Under the pieces are notes generated by a model, which saw only the letters and a list, made by a program, of their open reading frames with translations, was not told the origin of the DNA and did no database searches. 64,000 nucleotides of DNA from Ignavibacteriales bacterium (GTDB taxonomy: Bacteria > Bacteroidota > Ignavibacteria > Ignavibacteriales > Melioribacteraceae). A program made the position numbers and the translations under genes. The DNA lies in NCBI GenBank assembly GCA_020635285.1, contig JACKAB010000044.1, positions 372,001 to 436,000 of the forward strand, in the 5' to 3' direction. Position 1 is the first letter of the stretch, and the number at the start of each line of letters is the position of its first letter. Below, one piece after another: positions 9,994 through 21,512 of the stretch.

Positions 9994-12850
9994 ATGAGTA
10001 AAATACTATTGATGCTAATTTGTTTTGGGTTTCTGATAACTCCATTATCAGGAAATACATCAGAAGAAATGTTGGTATTATCATATAATAAACCTTACAA
10101 GTATGAAATAATAAACGGATCATATAAGGTTAGTGCGATTATCAAAGGTAAAGATTTTTCAGAAATAAGTTTTAATGGGGACGCACTTACTATACAAAAA
10201 TTGGAGAATGATAAATTTAAGATACTGCTTCCACTAATTGGCGAGCCTGGATATTTACAAATTACACAAAAAGTGGGTGAAAATGATATAGTTAGTAAAC
10301 AATTTTTTGAACCACTAATCCCTGCTGACTGGGACTATTTTGGAGAAGGAAAAATTCATGTAATTAGTTCATCGCATCAAGATATTGCATGGATGGATAC
10401 ACCTGATGTTTGCCGACACGAACGAGTAAATGACATTGTTATTCCAGCACTCGATCTCATTGAGAAAGAGCCTGAGTTTAAATTTGAAATGGAGCAAACT
10501 CTTAATTTAATAGAAGCTTTTGAAGATTCTCCTGAAAATAAACAAAGATATATTGATACATATAAATCCGGTAACTTTGAATGGGGAGCTACATTTACTC
10601 AACCGTATGAAGGGCTTGAATCCAGTGAACAGTTAGTTCGTCAATCATATTTTGGACGAAGATGGATAAAAAAGAATCTGCCTGGAATGGATGCAAAAGT
10701 TGCTTATAATATTGATGTTCCGGGACGTTCGCTGCAAGTACCTCAGTTGTTCAAGAAATCCGGAATTGATTATCTTTTATTTCCAGGATGAAGGAAGGCT
10801 TTTACAATTGGTACAGTCCCGATGGATCAAGTATTTTTACATATAGTCCTGAAAACTATGGCTGGCCTCTTCTTGTTTATAAATATTTAGAAGAAGATGC
10901 AATTACAGCAATGCATAAGCTGCACAAAGTATTAAAAACTGGAATGAGTACTATCGTGAACGAAATTTGCCTCCTCATTATGCAGTTGTAATAAGTACAG
11001 ATGCTGGGGGTCCTAAGTATTATAAAGAAGTTATTGAAGGATGGAATGAAATTGTTAAAAATTCTAAATTAAGTATTCCTAAAATTGAACATTCCACGGC
11101 AACTGATTTTCTCCATTCTGTTGATATTCCAGAGTGAAAATTGATTCAATCTCTGGTGAACGTCCAAATCTCTGGTTATATATTCACGGAGCTGCACATT
11201 ACCAAGCAATAAAAGCCAAAAGGAAGCAGCAGTAAATCTGCCGGCAGCTGAATATTTAATACTATTAATTGTCAGTTGGAAAATGATTTTTCTAATTATC
11301 CCCAAATGAAATTTGATCAAGGATGGTATAATGCCATCTATCCAGATCATGGCTGGGGTGGGAAAAACGGAGAGATAACTGATAGTATTTTTCGTGCATC
11401 AATTGAGCATGGAAATGAAATTGGCAAAGAATTATTGAATTCGGCATTGACTAGTATTGCAGATAAAATTGAGTTAAAGGAAGATCAGAATATAATAGTG
11501 TTTAACGATTTATCTTGGGATAGAGATGGTTATGCAAAAGTGGATATCTCACATCTTCAAGGAAATGATTGGATTGTTGAAACTATGGAAGATGAACAAG
11601 TTCCAACTCAATTAATCAATTCAGAAGGCAAAAAAGAATTGATTTTTAGTATTAAAAATATTCCATCAATTGGGTATAAAACATTTAATATAAAAAAAGG
11701 GAAGAGGGAAAAATCGGCTATTAAAGTTGGTCCTAACTTCTGTGAGAATATTTTTATACAGTACAATTAGGTAAGGGCGGCATAACTAAACTTTACGATA
11801 AACAACTTAATAAAGATATATTTAACACAACCCGAATGCCAGGTGGTGATTTGCTGCATGTTGGTTATAGAGGGATGGGGGCTGGTGAATTTGTAACCGT
11901 TACTCCTCTGCATTATAGAGATATTGAGAAAACAAATGAAAAAGAAAATATCTGGAAATTAGTTGAATCAGGTTCAGTTTATTCTAAGTTTCAATCTGAA
12001 TATATAATGAAAAAAGTTTAAAGTGGAGCAAATAATCACAGTTTACCATCAGAAAAAACAAATAGATCTTGAGTATAACATCCCGGACTGGCCTGGTGAA
12101 CACAATCGCCAAATACGTGTTCTTTTTCCACTAAATATGAATGAAGATGCTAAGATATCTTATGATATTCCAATGGGAGTATTACATGTTGGAAAGGACG
12201 AATTAAATATGTCTCCCCAAGGATGGGCGTGGGATGGCACTTACCATCAAATGCCTGAAGAAATACGTCCTCGTGAAATTCAAAACTTCATGACAGCTAA
12301 CAGCGATGGTTTTGGATTTACAATGTCAACAAATGTTGTTACTGCTGATTGGATTGATCCTAACCGTGAATCTGTTGATTATCCGGTAATAAGTTCGGTT
12401 TTATTATCATCTCATAAAAGTTGCCATGGAGAGGGAAACTGGTATCATCAAAAAGGTCGTCATCAATTTAAGTTCTCAATTACATCACATGAGGAAGGAT
12501 GGAAAAATGGTTTTCATTTTGGAGTTGCAGGTAATCATCCTCTAAATACTGTTTTTAGAAAGAGTAAACAAAATGGTGACTTACCTTATGAAAAAAGCTT
12601 TGCTAAAACTTCTGATCCATTTTCAGTTATAACTACTATTAAAAAGGCTGAAGATGATAATGACGTTGTTTTCAGAATATTGGAAACTGAAGGAGTAGAT
12701 AAAGACATTAATATTACTTTTTATCAAGAAGTAGAAGAAATTTCGAAAACCAATTTGATAGAGGAAAATCCTGAGCAACTTAACCAGAGAGGGAAAACCC
12801 TTGAATTAAAGCCAGGTAAAAACTCTGTTGAAACATATAAATTCAAATAG
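9994..12850 (+). CDS. GH38 alpha-mannosidase, secreted, heavily frame-broken
   Basis: ATG 9994 follows ACGGAGGAA and begins with a signal peptide (MSKILLMLICFGFLITPLSG). HVISSSHQDIAWMDTP (10360-10405) is the metal-binding start of the GH38 catalytic domain, and YNIDVPGRSLQVPQLFKKSG (10705-10765) contains the candidate nucleophile Asp. Conserved sequence continues over about eight frame changes (near 10789, 10937, 11137, 11218, 11255, 11752 and 12018): for example NWNEYYRERNLPPHYAVV, ERPNLWLYIHGAAHYQ, and the C-terminal beta domains in 12023-12850. Length ~950 residues agrees with bacterial GH38 enzymes. GH38 releases alpha-linked mannose. It is placed next to GH92 and the sugar-acid genes. 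Several breaks sit at A/T runs, so sequence error is likelier than decay, but a pseudogene cannot be excluded. Confidence 0.8.
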
Positions 12851-12878
12851 TTTCTATCATAGTAAAAATAGGAAATAT

Positions 12879-15162
12879 ATGAATCTTTGGATTAAATCCA
12901 TTTTAATTATTTTAAGCTTCAGTTTAATCATATCATGTTTAGATGATTCTCAATTTGTAGATTATACTAAATATGTAAATCCTTTTATCGGTACGCAAAA
13001 AGAAGGTCACACATTTCCCGGAGCAACAGTGCCATTGGGAATGGTCCAAGTAAGCCCTGAGTCTTACAATAAATACTATGAAGGATATGAAGCTGATCAT
13101 GTAGTTGGATACCAATATAATGATCCGTGGATTATTGGATTTACTCAAACTCATTTGAATGGTGTTGGTTGTCCATCAATGTCTGATATTTTGTTACAAC
13201 CATTAAGTTCAAGTAAAGTGGATCATTCTTCAAGGTATAATTTTAAATCTACTTTCACAAAAGATAGTGAAGAAGCAATTCCAGGTTACTATAAGGTTTA
13301 CTTAATTGATCACAAAGTAAATGTTGAATTAACAGCTACTGAGCATGCAGCATATCGTAGATATGCATATGATAATCCCGAATCTGCTAAGCTATTGATT
13401 GATTTGCAATATGGTGTACATTGGGATATCAATTCAGTTGCTACTAATATACTTGCCGCAAATCAACAATTTGAAGATGATTTTACGTTATCTGGTTATA
13501 GAAGAGCAAGAGAATGGGCTAAACGTAATTTATATTATGTTGTAAAGTTCAATAAAAAATTATTTCTAAACAAGAATTATCTGCTCCCGAAAATAAAGTG
13601 GAAAAGGCTTCGAGATATATCCTTGAATTTGATATGAAAACTGATAATAAGTTAGAAGTTCAAATTGGACTATCTACTGTAGGTATTGAAGAAGCCAAAG
13701 CTAATTTAGAAACAGAAATTAATTCTTGGAATAGTTTTGATCATATTCGTGATCAAGCAAATTCAAAGTGGAATGATATTCTTAAGCATATAGAAATTAA
13801 TGCTGATGAAGAGAAGAAAATATCATTCTATACTTCTTTGTATCGTTTATATATTCAACCAAATAATATTGCAGATATAGATGGAAAATATAGAACATCA
13901 CAAGCTGAAGTAAAAAAATCTAAAACTGGTAAATATTATTCTACACTTTCTCTATGGGATACATATAGAGCGGCTAATCCACTATATACTATTTTAACTC
14001 CCAATTTGGTTAGCGAAATGTTAACATCTATGCTAGATAGTTACAATGATATGGCAATTGATGCCAATAATCCTAGAGAGGCAAATAGATATTTGCCACG
14101 TTGGCAATTGTGGGGAAAAGAAACTCATACGATGATTGGAAATCATGCTGTGCCTGTTTTTGTTGATGCCTACTTAAAAGGAATAAAACCTCCCGATTAC
14201 ACAGATGAGAAAATCTTTGAGGCGATATGGAGTTCAGTAAATAAGCCTCACTATCGCAATCACGTTGAACTTATTGATTCTTTTGGTTACATACCTTATG
14301 ATGTTCAATTATCAGTTATTGATGATGGAAGAGAAACTGTTTCCAGATTATTAGAAGGAATTTATGATGATTACTGTGCAGGTTTACTTGCAAATGAATT
14401 AGGAAAAAAATGGAATTCAATTTCCTCAATAATCGATCAGGCTTTTATACAAATGTTTATGATCCTGAAAGCGGTTTTATGAGAGGAAAGAATTCTAAGG
14501 GGGAATTTAAGAAAGATGTGGATCTGACTGAAGTAGTTGGAGAATGGCTTAAAGGGTCTGATTTTACTGAAGGGAATGCTTATCATTATCAATTTCATGT
14601 TCAACATGATATGCCCGGTTTAGTAAAGTTGATGGGGGGTAAAGAGGACTTCGCAAAAAATTAGATTCAATGTTTTATTCAAAAACCAATCCTCAAGTAA
14701 AAAGTATAGTCTGGAATATTGAAGGATTTATTGGACAATATTGGCATGGTAATGAACCATGTCATCATTTCCCATACTTATATAAATATACTGATGAACC
14801 ACATCAAACAGACAAAATAATTCGGTCTTTAGTAAACGATTTTTATAAAAATGAGCCAGATGGACTAAAGGGGAATGATGATTGTGGACAAATGTCAGCT
14901 TGGTATATGTTTGCTAACTTGGGATTTTATCCCGTCAATCCTTGTGGTGGCGATTATATCTTAGGGGCTCCACAAGTTGAAGAAGCAACAATTAACCTTC
15001 CTAATGGGAAAAAATTCAGAATAGAAGCAAAGGATATAAGTAAACAGAATATTATAGTTCAATCTGTTGAACTTAATGGTAAAAAAATTAGACAGAATGC
15101 ATATAACTCATGAAGAAATAATTAATGGTGGTAATTTAGTTTTTAATATGGGAAGTGACTGA
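12879..15162 (+). CDS. GH92 alpha-mannosidase lipoprotein, frame-broken
   Basis: I prefer the ATG at 12879: it gives a lipoprotein signal (MNLWIKSILIILSFSLIISC). YVNPFIGTQKEGHTFPGATVPLGMVQ (split here as 12975-13052) is the GH92 N-terminal signature. The frame changes near 13558 (KIISKQELSAPENK), 14408 (KKMEFNFLNNRSGFY), 14660 and 15093, where the protein goes on to LVFNMGSD and a stop at 15162. The catalytic domain carries SLWDTYRAANPLY, EGNAYHYQFHVQHDM (14570-14615) and GNDDCGQMSAWYMFANLGFYP (written in parts; 14871-14933), which includes the Ca2+-site and general-acid/base region. GH92 enzymes are Ca2+-dependent exo-alpha-mannosidases. About 760 residues after joining frames, normal for the family. 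Partner of the GH38 gene just upstream. Confidence 0.88.
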
Positions 15163-15279
15163 TTCTTATTTATAAATAATCTAGATTAGTTATATACTTA
15201 TAAAATTAGAATTAACTCTGAACTTTCCCCAAAATAGTTGACACAAAGAATAATCACTAAATTAGTAAAATAAAAACAG

Positions 15280-16367
15280 ATGTGTCCGATGGAAAGACAA
15301 ATTTTATTATCTATTATTATAACATTGATATTACTTAATGCTTGTTCGCTAACAAGTCAGGTTTCAAAAACAGAAAGATTCGCAGGCAATCCTGTATTTT
15401 TTGGTTGGTATGCTGATCCAGAAGAAATTATATTTGGAGATGAATATTGGATTTATCCAACTTATTCAGATGATTACGGAATTCCCGACAGATCAAGAGA
15501 ATTATCAAAAGAACAGCTTGAAGTACAAAAAAAATGCAATAAATCGTGTATACCTAAAGCAAACTTTTTTAATGCATTTTCTTCAAAAGATTTGACTAAT
15601 TGGAATAAGCACTCACACGTGTTAGATATTAAGAATGTGAAATGGGCATCTTATTCATTATGGGCTCCCTCAATTATTTATGCTAATAATAAATACTATT
15701 TGTTTTTAGTGCTAATGATATTCAAAACGATGAGGAATATAGTGGTATTGGAGTAGCAATTGCAGATAATCCGGCAGGTCCATTTATTGATGCTTTGGGT
15801 GAACCGCTTATTTCAAAATTTCATAATGGTGCCCAACCAATAGATCAGTTTATTTTTAAGGATGATGATGAGCAGTTTTATATGTACTACGGTGGTTGGA
15901 GACATTTCAATGTTGTTAAACTTAGCGAAAATTTATTAAGTATTGAACCTTTTGACGATGGTGAAATCTTTAAAGAAATTACTCCTGAAAATTATGTAGA
16001 AGGCCCCTTTGTTTTCAAGAAAAATAAAAAGTACTACATGATGTGGTCTGAAGGAGGTTGGGGAGGTCCTGATTATAGTGTTGCCTATGCTATTGGGTAT
16101 TCACCAATTGGTCCATTTAAACGAATTGGAAAAATTCTAAAGCAAGATTCAACTATTGCGACAGGTGCAGGTCATCACTCAGTGATAAATATTTCTAATA
16201 CAGAAGATTATTACATAGTGTACCATCGTCGTCCTTTAACTACTGAGAATGGTAATCACAGAGAAACTTGTATAGACGTAATGACCTTTGATAATAAGGA
16301 ATATAACAATCCTATTAGAATGACGAATAAAGGTGTTAAGGCGAGAAAAATAGAGAATATTGAGTAA
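15280..16367 (+). CDS. GH43 five-bladed propeller glycosidase, lipoprotein
   Basis: Begins at ATG 15280 (an in-frame ATG at 15289 is an equal alternative). The N-terminus ends in LLNACS, a lipobox. The GH43 catalytic triad is visible: Asp in GWYADPEEIIF (about 15400-15435), the pKa-modulating Asp in QPIDQFIFKDDDEQFYMYYGG (15835-15895; cited in parts) and Glu in YVEGPFVFKKNKKYYMMWSEGG (15994-16059). One frame break near 15709 in TTTTTAG joins KYYLFF to SANDIQNDEEYSGIGVAIAD. GH43 enzymes are arabinofuranosidases, xylosidases and galactosidases; the exact linkage is unknown. It is last in the mannan-type block and would trim side chains at the cell surface. Confidence 0.8.
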
Positions 16368-16429
16368 GACTTATAATAAAAGCGTAAAAATTGATTTAAT
16401 AATGTGCATCGGTATTAAAAAAAAACATT

Positions 16430-17471
16430 ATGACGAAGAAACATACAAAACGTATAGTCAGAATAGTATTGCTTGTTGCAACCATAATCTCCATGTTCTA
16501 CGTACCGTGGACTTTGGTAAAGGCTTGGATATTACCACTACCTGATACGGTTCAAGAACAATTAAATGAAGGAATCGATCACGGATTCGATGGAATGATT
16601 GTTTATGTGGACCAAGCTGGGAAGCCTCCAGAGTTTTATGCCGCAGGCTGGCACGATCGAAAAAATAAAATACCTGCCTACCCGCAAGCGTTATTTAAGA
16701 TTGCCAGTATTACCAAGCTATATATCGCTGTTGCTACCGCAAAATTAGTCAAAGATGGACATTTGTCTTTGGATAAAACGCTCGCTGAATACTTTCCGGA
16801 ACTTGCAGATAGAATTGAATATTCAAACAAAATAACCTTGAGAATGATGCTGCAGCATCGAAGTGGTATTCCCAATTTTGTAGACCATCCAGATTATTGG
16901 AAAAAACCACCCAAAAAGACAGACAAGAAACACTGGATTACGCACTGGATTTACCAGCTGACTTTAAACCTGGTGAAGATTATGGTTATTCAAATACCAA
17001 TTATATGTTGATCGAGGACCTCATTGATAAAACGCTTGGTTATAGCCATCTGCAATATATAAAAGAGGAAATTTTGTTACAACTTGGGCTGAACAATACT
17101 TTCGGTTCGTTAAGTGAAGTGGATATGGACGATGTGATGAGTGGTTATTATGTTGGCGTTGAAACCGATTTCAAGAATGAAGATACAGGCTTAATGCTGG
17201 CTACAGCAGAAGATGTTGGTATATTCCTTAGGGCATTAAACGATGGCTCCTTGTTTAAGGAAGGGGAACAGAAATCTATTCTTCAATCTACGTTTACGAA
17301 CATACAGGTCTGTTACCTGGTTATCAAAGCATTGCTAAATACCACAAAGAAATAGACACAATTGTTATTCAATTTAATAATACAACCAACTTTGATGGAT
17401 ATGACTGGAATTTAGCGGAAATCATTTATAATCGTATTGTGAAAATAGTAAAACGTAAAAAAAGTTCTTAA
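16430..17471 (+). CDS. class C beta-lactamase-like serine hydrolase, membrane-anchored
   Basis: Starts MTKKHTKRIVRIVLLVATII with one N-terminal membrane segment. The penicillin-binding-like fold is indicated by SITK (Ser93-x-x-Lys96, the nucleophile motif), the Tyr-Ser-Asn motif in GEDYGYSNTNYM after a frame break near 16925, and HTG in YEHTGLLPGYQ after a second break near 17272. The protein then runs on to ...IVKIVKRKKSS and a stop at 17471. These enzymes act as D-Ala-D-Ala carboxypeptidases, esterases or peptidases, so the substrate is open. It starts the accessory stretch that separates the two glycan blocks. By eye its codons use more G and C than neighbours, a possible sign of transfer. 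Confidence 0.75.
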
Positions 17472-17484
17472 CAATATATAAATT

Positions 17485-19288
17485 ATGATAACTCAAAGTA
17501 TTCATAAATACGAAAAATCAATCGCTGTATTGCCATTCGTTAATATGAGCTCAGACTTGGACAGCGAATATTTCAGCGACGGAATCACCGAAGAAATCAT
17601 AAATGCTCTGGCAAAATTAAAAACTTAAAAGTCACATCTAGAACTTCATCATTCTATTTCAAAAATAAAAATCAGTCTATAAAGCAAATTGGTAAAAAAC
17701 TAAATGTGTCGGTAATACTTGAAGGTAGTGTCAGATTATCAGGTGATAATGTTAGAATTACTGCTCAGTTAATTCAAGTTGAAAATGATTTTCATTTTTG
17801 GTCTGAAACATGGGATAGAAAATTCAAAGATATTTTTGAAGTTCAAGATGAAATAAGTCTTTTAATTGCAGATAAATTAAGAGAAAATTTTGGTCATTTT
17901 GAAATAGATGAACATCTTGTTAAAAACAAACAGAGAGCTTAACCGCTTATGAATATTCATTGAAAGCTAAATCATTTTTTAATAGGTGGAATCCGGAAGA
18001 TGCTAAGATAGCTATTTCATTATATGATAGAGCATTAGAATTAGATCACAATCATGCAGAATCGTATCTTGGTTTAGCCGATTGTTACGGATTTATAGCC
18101 ACAACCGGTTTTATGAATTACCATGAAGCGTGGGAGAAAGCTACTGAATTAACATATAAGGCTCTTTCGTTAAATGATAAAATTGCTGATGCATATTATC
18201 AACTCGCAAATATTTCTTTTTTTGTAAATTCAAATTACACTGAATCATTTCGTAACACCAGAAAAGCTATTGAGCTTCAAGAGAATCATGTTGAAGCTCA
18301 GCAGTTTATGTCATTTTTATATATTATTGCTGGTAAGAAAGACAAATCTTTAAATCATCTTCAAATAGCACTAAGTATAGATCCACTTTCACAAGAAACA
18401 CTTTTTTATAGTGCATATTTCAATTTTATGATTGAAAATTTTTCACAAGCACTCAAACAATTAAATAAGTGTTTGGAAGATAATCCTAAAAATATACCAG
18501 CTCATTCTGTAAAATGGTATTGTTTAATTAAGTTAGGGCATTATAAAGAAGCTCAAAATTATCCTAAAATGATGCCAGATGATCTACTAATAACTGGAGA
18601 TGAAATTGGGATGACCGCTTTAACCCTCACAATGAAAAAGGATTATAAGAAAGCTTTAATTCTCATACAAAAATTATTGGATGATGGTGATAATCCGGAT
18701 AGCCTTCGTGCAAATTTGTTCATGTATTTATTTTATGCAATAAAGGGTGACGTTCAAAATGCATTTAAATGGGCAAATCTTGCAATAAAAAATAATGCAT
18801 CTTTATTGCTTTTACATTTTAATAATCCTCTCTCCAATCCAATAAAAAACGATCCTAAATATTTTGAAACATTAAATAAATTATTTCCTCTCTTTATTAC
18901 AGATGAAGAAAAAAAGAAGAAAAAGGATCTTCTTGATCACGAGTCTTCTGTTGCCTACACAAAACAACTTCTAGAGTATATTGAAAAAGAAAAACCTTAC
19001 CTTGATCCAAAATTATCTTTACGATCATTAGCAAAGCAGATCGATATTCATCCAAACCAACTCTCATGGTTACTAAATGAAAGTATTGGAAAAAATTTTA
19101 GTGAATTTATAAATCATTACAGAATAGAAACATTTAAAAGAAATTGCAAAGTCCCCTAAATACTCACATATCTCATTGATTGGGTTAGGCCTATGAAAGC
19201 GGGTTTAATTCTAAAACTGTTTTCAATACTTATTTTAAAAAAGGAAACTGGATTAACTCCAAATCAGTTCATAAAACTCCAAAAGTAA
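17485..19288 (+). CDS. TolB-like/FlgO-type domain + TPR + AraC HTH regulator
   Basis: ATG 17485 starts MITQSIHKYEKSIAVLPFVN. Residues 10-130 form the TolB-like N-terminal domain known from regulator and cyclase proteins: FSDGITEEIINALAKIK, NLKVTSRTSSFYFK, VILEGSVRLSGDNVRITAQL and FHFWSETWDRKFKDIFEVQDE (17790-17852). Frame breaks near 17625 and 17940 must be joined. Then come about 7 TPR-like helical pairs (YDRALELDHNHAESYLGLAD and later repeats, 17960-18860). The C-terminus is an AraC-type HTH: LRSLAKQIDIHPNQLSWLLNE, KYSHISLIGLAYESGFNSKT and FKKETGLTPNQFIKLQK, complete only after breaks near 19140 and 19190. No sensor or membrane domain, so a cytoplasmic one-component regulator is inferred. 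Its targets are unknown; the outer-membrane gene just downstream is a candidate. Confidence 0.75.
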
Positions 19289-19466
19289 TTTTCTCAATTA
19301 ATCACATACTTAATTCCGTTGCGTTTTAAGCTATCCAAAAATAATCAAAACTATTCTAGTAAAAATAAGTTCGGATTTATAATAACGAACGATTCGCTAG
19401 CTAATGAAGAATATTTTTACATCACACAAAACAAAACACATTATTCACAACATAAAGGAATTAGTA

Positions 19467-20165
19467 ATGAAAAAAATATATATGTACGCAATCGCAGTTT
19501 TAATGTTTGCCAATACCATATTCGGTCAATTTAATGCTGGAGCAAGTGGAATAATATTATTTCCACAAGGAGAATTCAAACAAAACATTGGAGAAAATGG
19601 ATATGGAATTTCCTTTAACGGATCATACAAATTTAAAGAAACACCATTTTCGTTAGGATTAAATACTGGTTGGGCAAGATATGGAAGTGAAACCAGAACC
19701 GAAACTTTGATCTGGCCTGTGAAGGTTGATGTAACAACAGGGAATGATATTTATTTTGCTCAATTATTTTCCAGAATAGAGTTAGATGCGGGATTTATAA
19801 AACCATATGGAGAAATATTATTTGGTTTCAATTATTTGAATACAAATACAGAAATTAGTGATGTTGATGATTTTGGCTTTGATGACATTGCCAGTGATAC
19901 ACAGTTTGACGATATAAATTTAAGCTATGGATTTGCTGCCGGTGCAATGATTAAAATTTATGACTATAAAGGAGGTAATGATTACTTGGATAAGTTATTC
20001 TTTGACTTTAGAATGAGCTATATGCAAGGCGGTAATGCTGAGTATTTAAAGGAAGGAGATTTAATTAAAGGTGCAAATAATGAGATACTATTTAATAAAT
20101 CTCAATCTGCAATTGATTATGTGACTATTAATGTTGGTTTAAGTTTCCAATTTAATGCACAATAA
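19467..20165 (+). CDS. outer-membrane beta-barrel protein
   Basis: An in-frame ATG at 19404 exists, but the ATG at 19467 follows AAAGGAATTAGTA and gives a clean signal peptide (MKKIYMYAIAVLMFANTIFGQ). The mature ~210 residues show alternating amphipathic beta strands (FNAGASGIILFPQGEF, GISFNGSYKFKETPFSLGLN, FIKPYGEILFGFNYL, SYGFAAGAMIKIYDY) and a C-terminal strand YVTINVGLSFQFNAQ. This is the pattern of small OmpW/OmpA-like barrels in Bacteroidota. The acidic loop DVDDFGFDDIASDTQFDD may face outward. Function unknown. It lies 178 bases after the regulator above. Confidence 0.65.
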   Translation: MKKIYMYAIAVLMFANTIFGQFNAGASGIILFPQGEFKQNIGENGYGISFNGSYKFKETPFSLGLNTGWARYGSETRTETLIWPVKVDVTTGNDIYFAQLFSRIELDAGFIKPYGEILFGFNYLNTNTEISDVDDFGFDDIASDTQFDDINLSYGFAAGAMIKIYDYKGGNDYLDKLFFDFRMSYMQGGNAEYLKEGDLIKGANNEILFNKSQSAIDYVTINVGLSFQFNAQ

Positions 20166-20206
20166 TGATAGCAAATAAAAAATGTTTTGAAATTCTGATG
20201 AGAAAG

Positions 20207-20281
20207 GGAATTAAGGAAAAACTTGCAATAAAGGATAAAATAACTTATTATAATAATTGCAAGATAAGTCTTCTTAATTCC
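20207..20281. repeat. large interrupted inverted repeat between genes
   Basis: Outer arms GGAATTAAG (20207-20215) and CTTAATTCC (20273-20281) and inner arms CTTGCAAT (20222-20229) and ATTGCAAG (20256-20263) are both perfect complements. Together they can fold into one two-stem hairpin in the 245-base gap after the barrel gene. There is no clean U-tract. It could end transcription in both directions or act as an mRNA 3' stabiliser. Confidence 0.5.
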
Positions 20282-20410
20282 TTTACTCTTTAATAATGAA
20301 CTATAATTTTCTTGCTTAATTTGGTTTATTAGAAAGAACTTCATTGTTGTTCCTTTATCGAAAATTCAAAGTCGCTAAAATTAATATTTTCATTTAAGTG
20401 GGAGAGTAAA

Positions 20411-21391
20411 ATGAAAGCAATGGTATATAAAAAATATGGTCCGCCTGAGGTTCTTAAGGTTGAGGAAGTAACAAAACCGGTTCCCAAAAGTAATGAAGTG
20501 CTAATAAAAGTAATTGCAGCAACAGTCACAGCAACAGACTGTACTTTCAGAAAAGGCAAGCCATTTTTTTCAAGGTTATACACAGGTATTACAAAGCCTA
20601 AACATCAAATTCTTGGGAGTGAATTTACCGGAGAAATAATTAGAGTTGGCAAAAATGTAAAATCATTCCAAGTTGGCAACAAAGTTATCGGTACAACCCC
20701 AGGTTATGGTGCTTACACTGAATTCATTTGCCAGCAAGAAGAAGGTTCAACTCTGGCAAAATTACCTTCTGATATTAATTATGAAGAAGCTATTGCCTGC
20801 TGCGATGGCTTTCTGACAGCTTTACCCTTCTTAAGAGCTAAAGGTGAAATTAAGAAAGGAGATAAAGTTTTAATTAATGGAGCATCTGGTAGCGTCGGTT
20901 CTGCTGCAGTGCAGCTTTCAAAATATTTCGGTGCAGAAGTTACAGGTGTCTGCAGTTCTTCAAGTATAGAGTTAGTAAAATCAATTGGTGCAGATAAAGT
21001 AATTGACTATACGAAAGAAAGTCTGACAAATTCCGACGATCGCTTTGATATAATCTTTGATGTGGTGGGTAATACAACATTTTCCATGTGTAAAAAGTTA
21101 TTAAATAAAAATGGTAAATATTTACAAGCCGGAATTACCCTTAGTGTTTTTCCTTCTGTAATATGGACTTCGCTCATTGGGTCAAAAAAAGCATTAATTA
21201 TGGCAACTGGGTTAAGGCCACCTGTGGAAAGATCTAAGGATCTAATTTTTATAGGTGAGCTTTTACAAGCAGATAAAATTAAAGCTATTATTGATAAAAT
21301 ATATTCATTCGATCAAATGGTAGAAGCTCATCATTACGTTGATGGCGGACATAAAAAAGGAAATGTTGTGATTCAAATTTCCGATTTCTAA
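20411..21391 (+). CDS. zinc-free MDR quinone-oxidoreductase-like protein
   Basis: Begins MKAMVYKKYGPPEVLKVEEV after GGGAGAG. Typical medium-chain dehydrogenase/reductase layout: GroES-like catalytic domain (residues 1-120) with the ATVTATDCTFRKG segment replacing zinc ligands and the motif GSEFTGEIIRVGKNVKSFQVG. Then comes a Rossmann domain with INGASGSVGSAAVQLSKYFG (20875-20934) and KSIGADKVIDYTKE. Length 326 residues is normal. These enzymes use NADPH to reduce quinones or activated alkenes, and Bacteroidota genomes have many with unassigned substrates. Monocistronic as far as seen. No link to the glycan genes is evident. Confidence 0.8.
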   Translation: MKAMVYKKYGPPEVLKVEEVTKPVPKSNEVLIKVIAATVTATDCTFRKGKPFFSRLYTGITKPKHQILGSEFTGEIIRVGKNVKSFQVGNKVIGTTPGYGAYTEFICQQEEGSTLAKLPSDINYEEAIACCDGFLTALPFLRAKGEIKKGDKVLINGASGSVGSAAVQLSKYFGAEVTGVCSSSSIELVKSIGADKVIDYTKESLTNSDDRFDIIFDVVGNTTFSMCKKLLNKNGKYLQAGITLSVFPSVIWTSLIGSKKALIMATGLRPPVERSKDLIFIGELLQADKIKAIIDKIYSFDQMVEAHHYVDGGHKKGNVVIQISDF

Positions 21392-21512
21392 AAAGTGATT
21401 ACTGCCATCAGATCAAGTTTCATTACTTAAATCTACTTAGCATTTGAGGAGAACTAGTTTATTAGAGTCTGAATATAATTATTGTATTTGTACAAAATCG
21501 AAAGGGGAAAGA

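Noticed and set aside
19404..19466. Upstream start for the outer-membrane barrel gene
   Set aside because: It would add 21 residues before a clean signal peptide; the later ATG has the better ribosome site.
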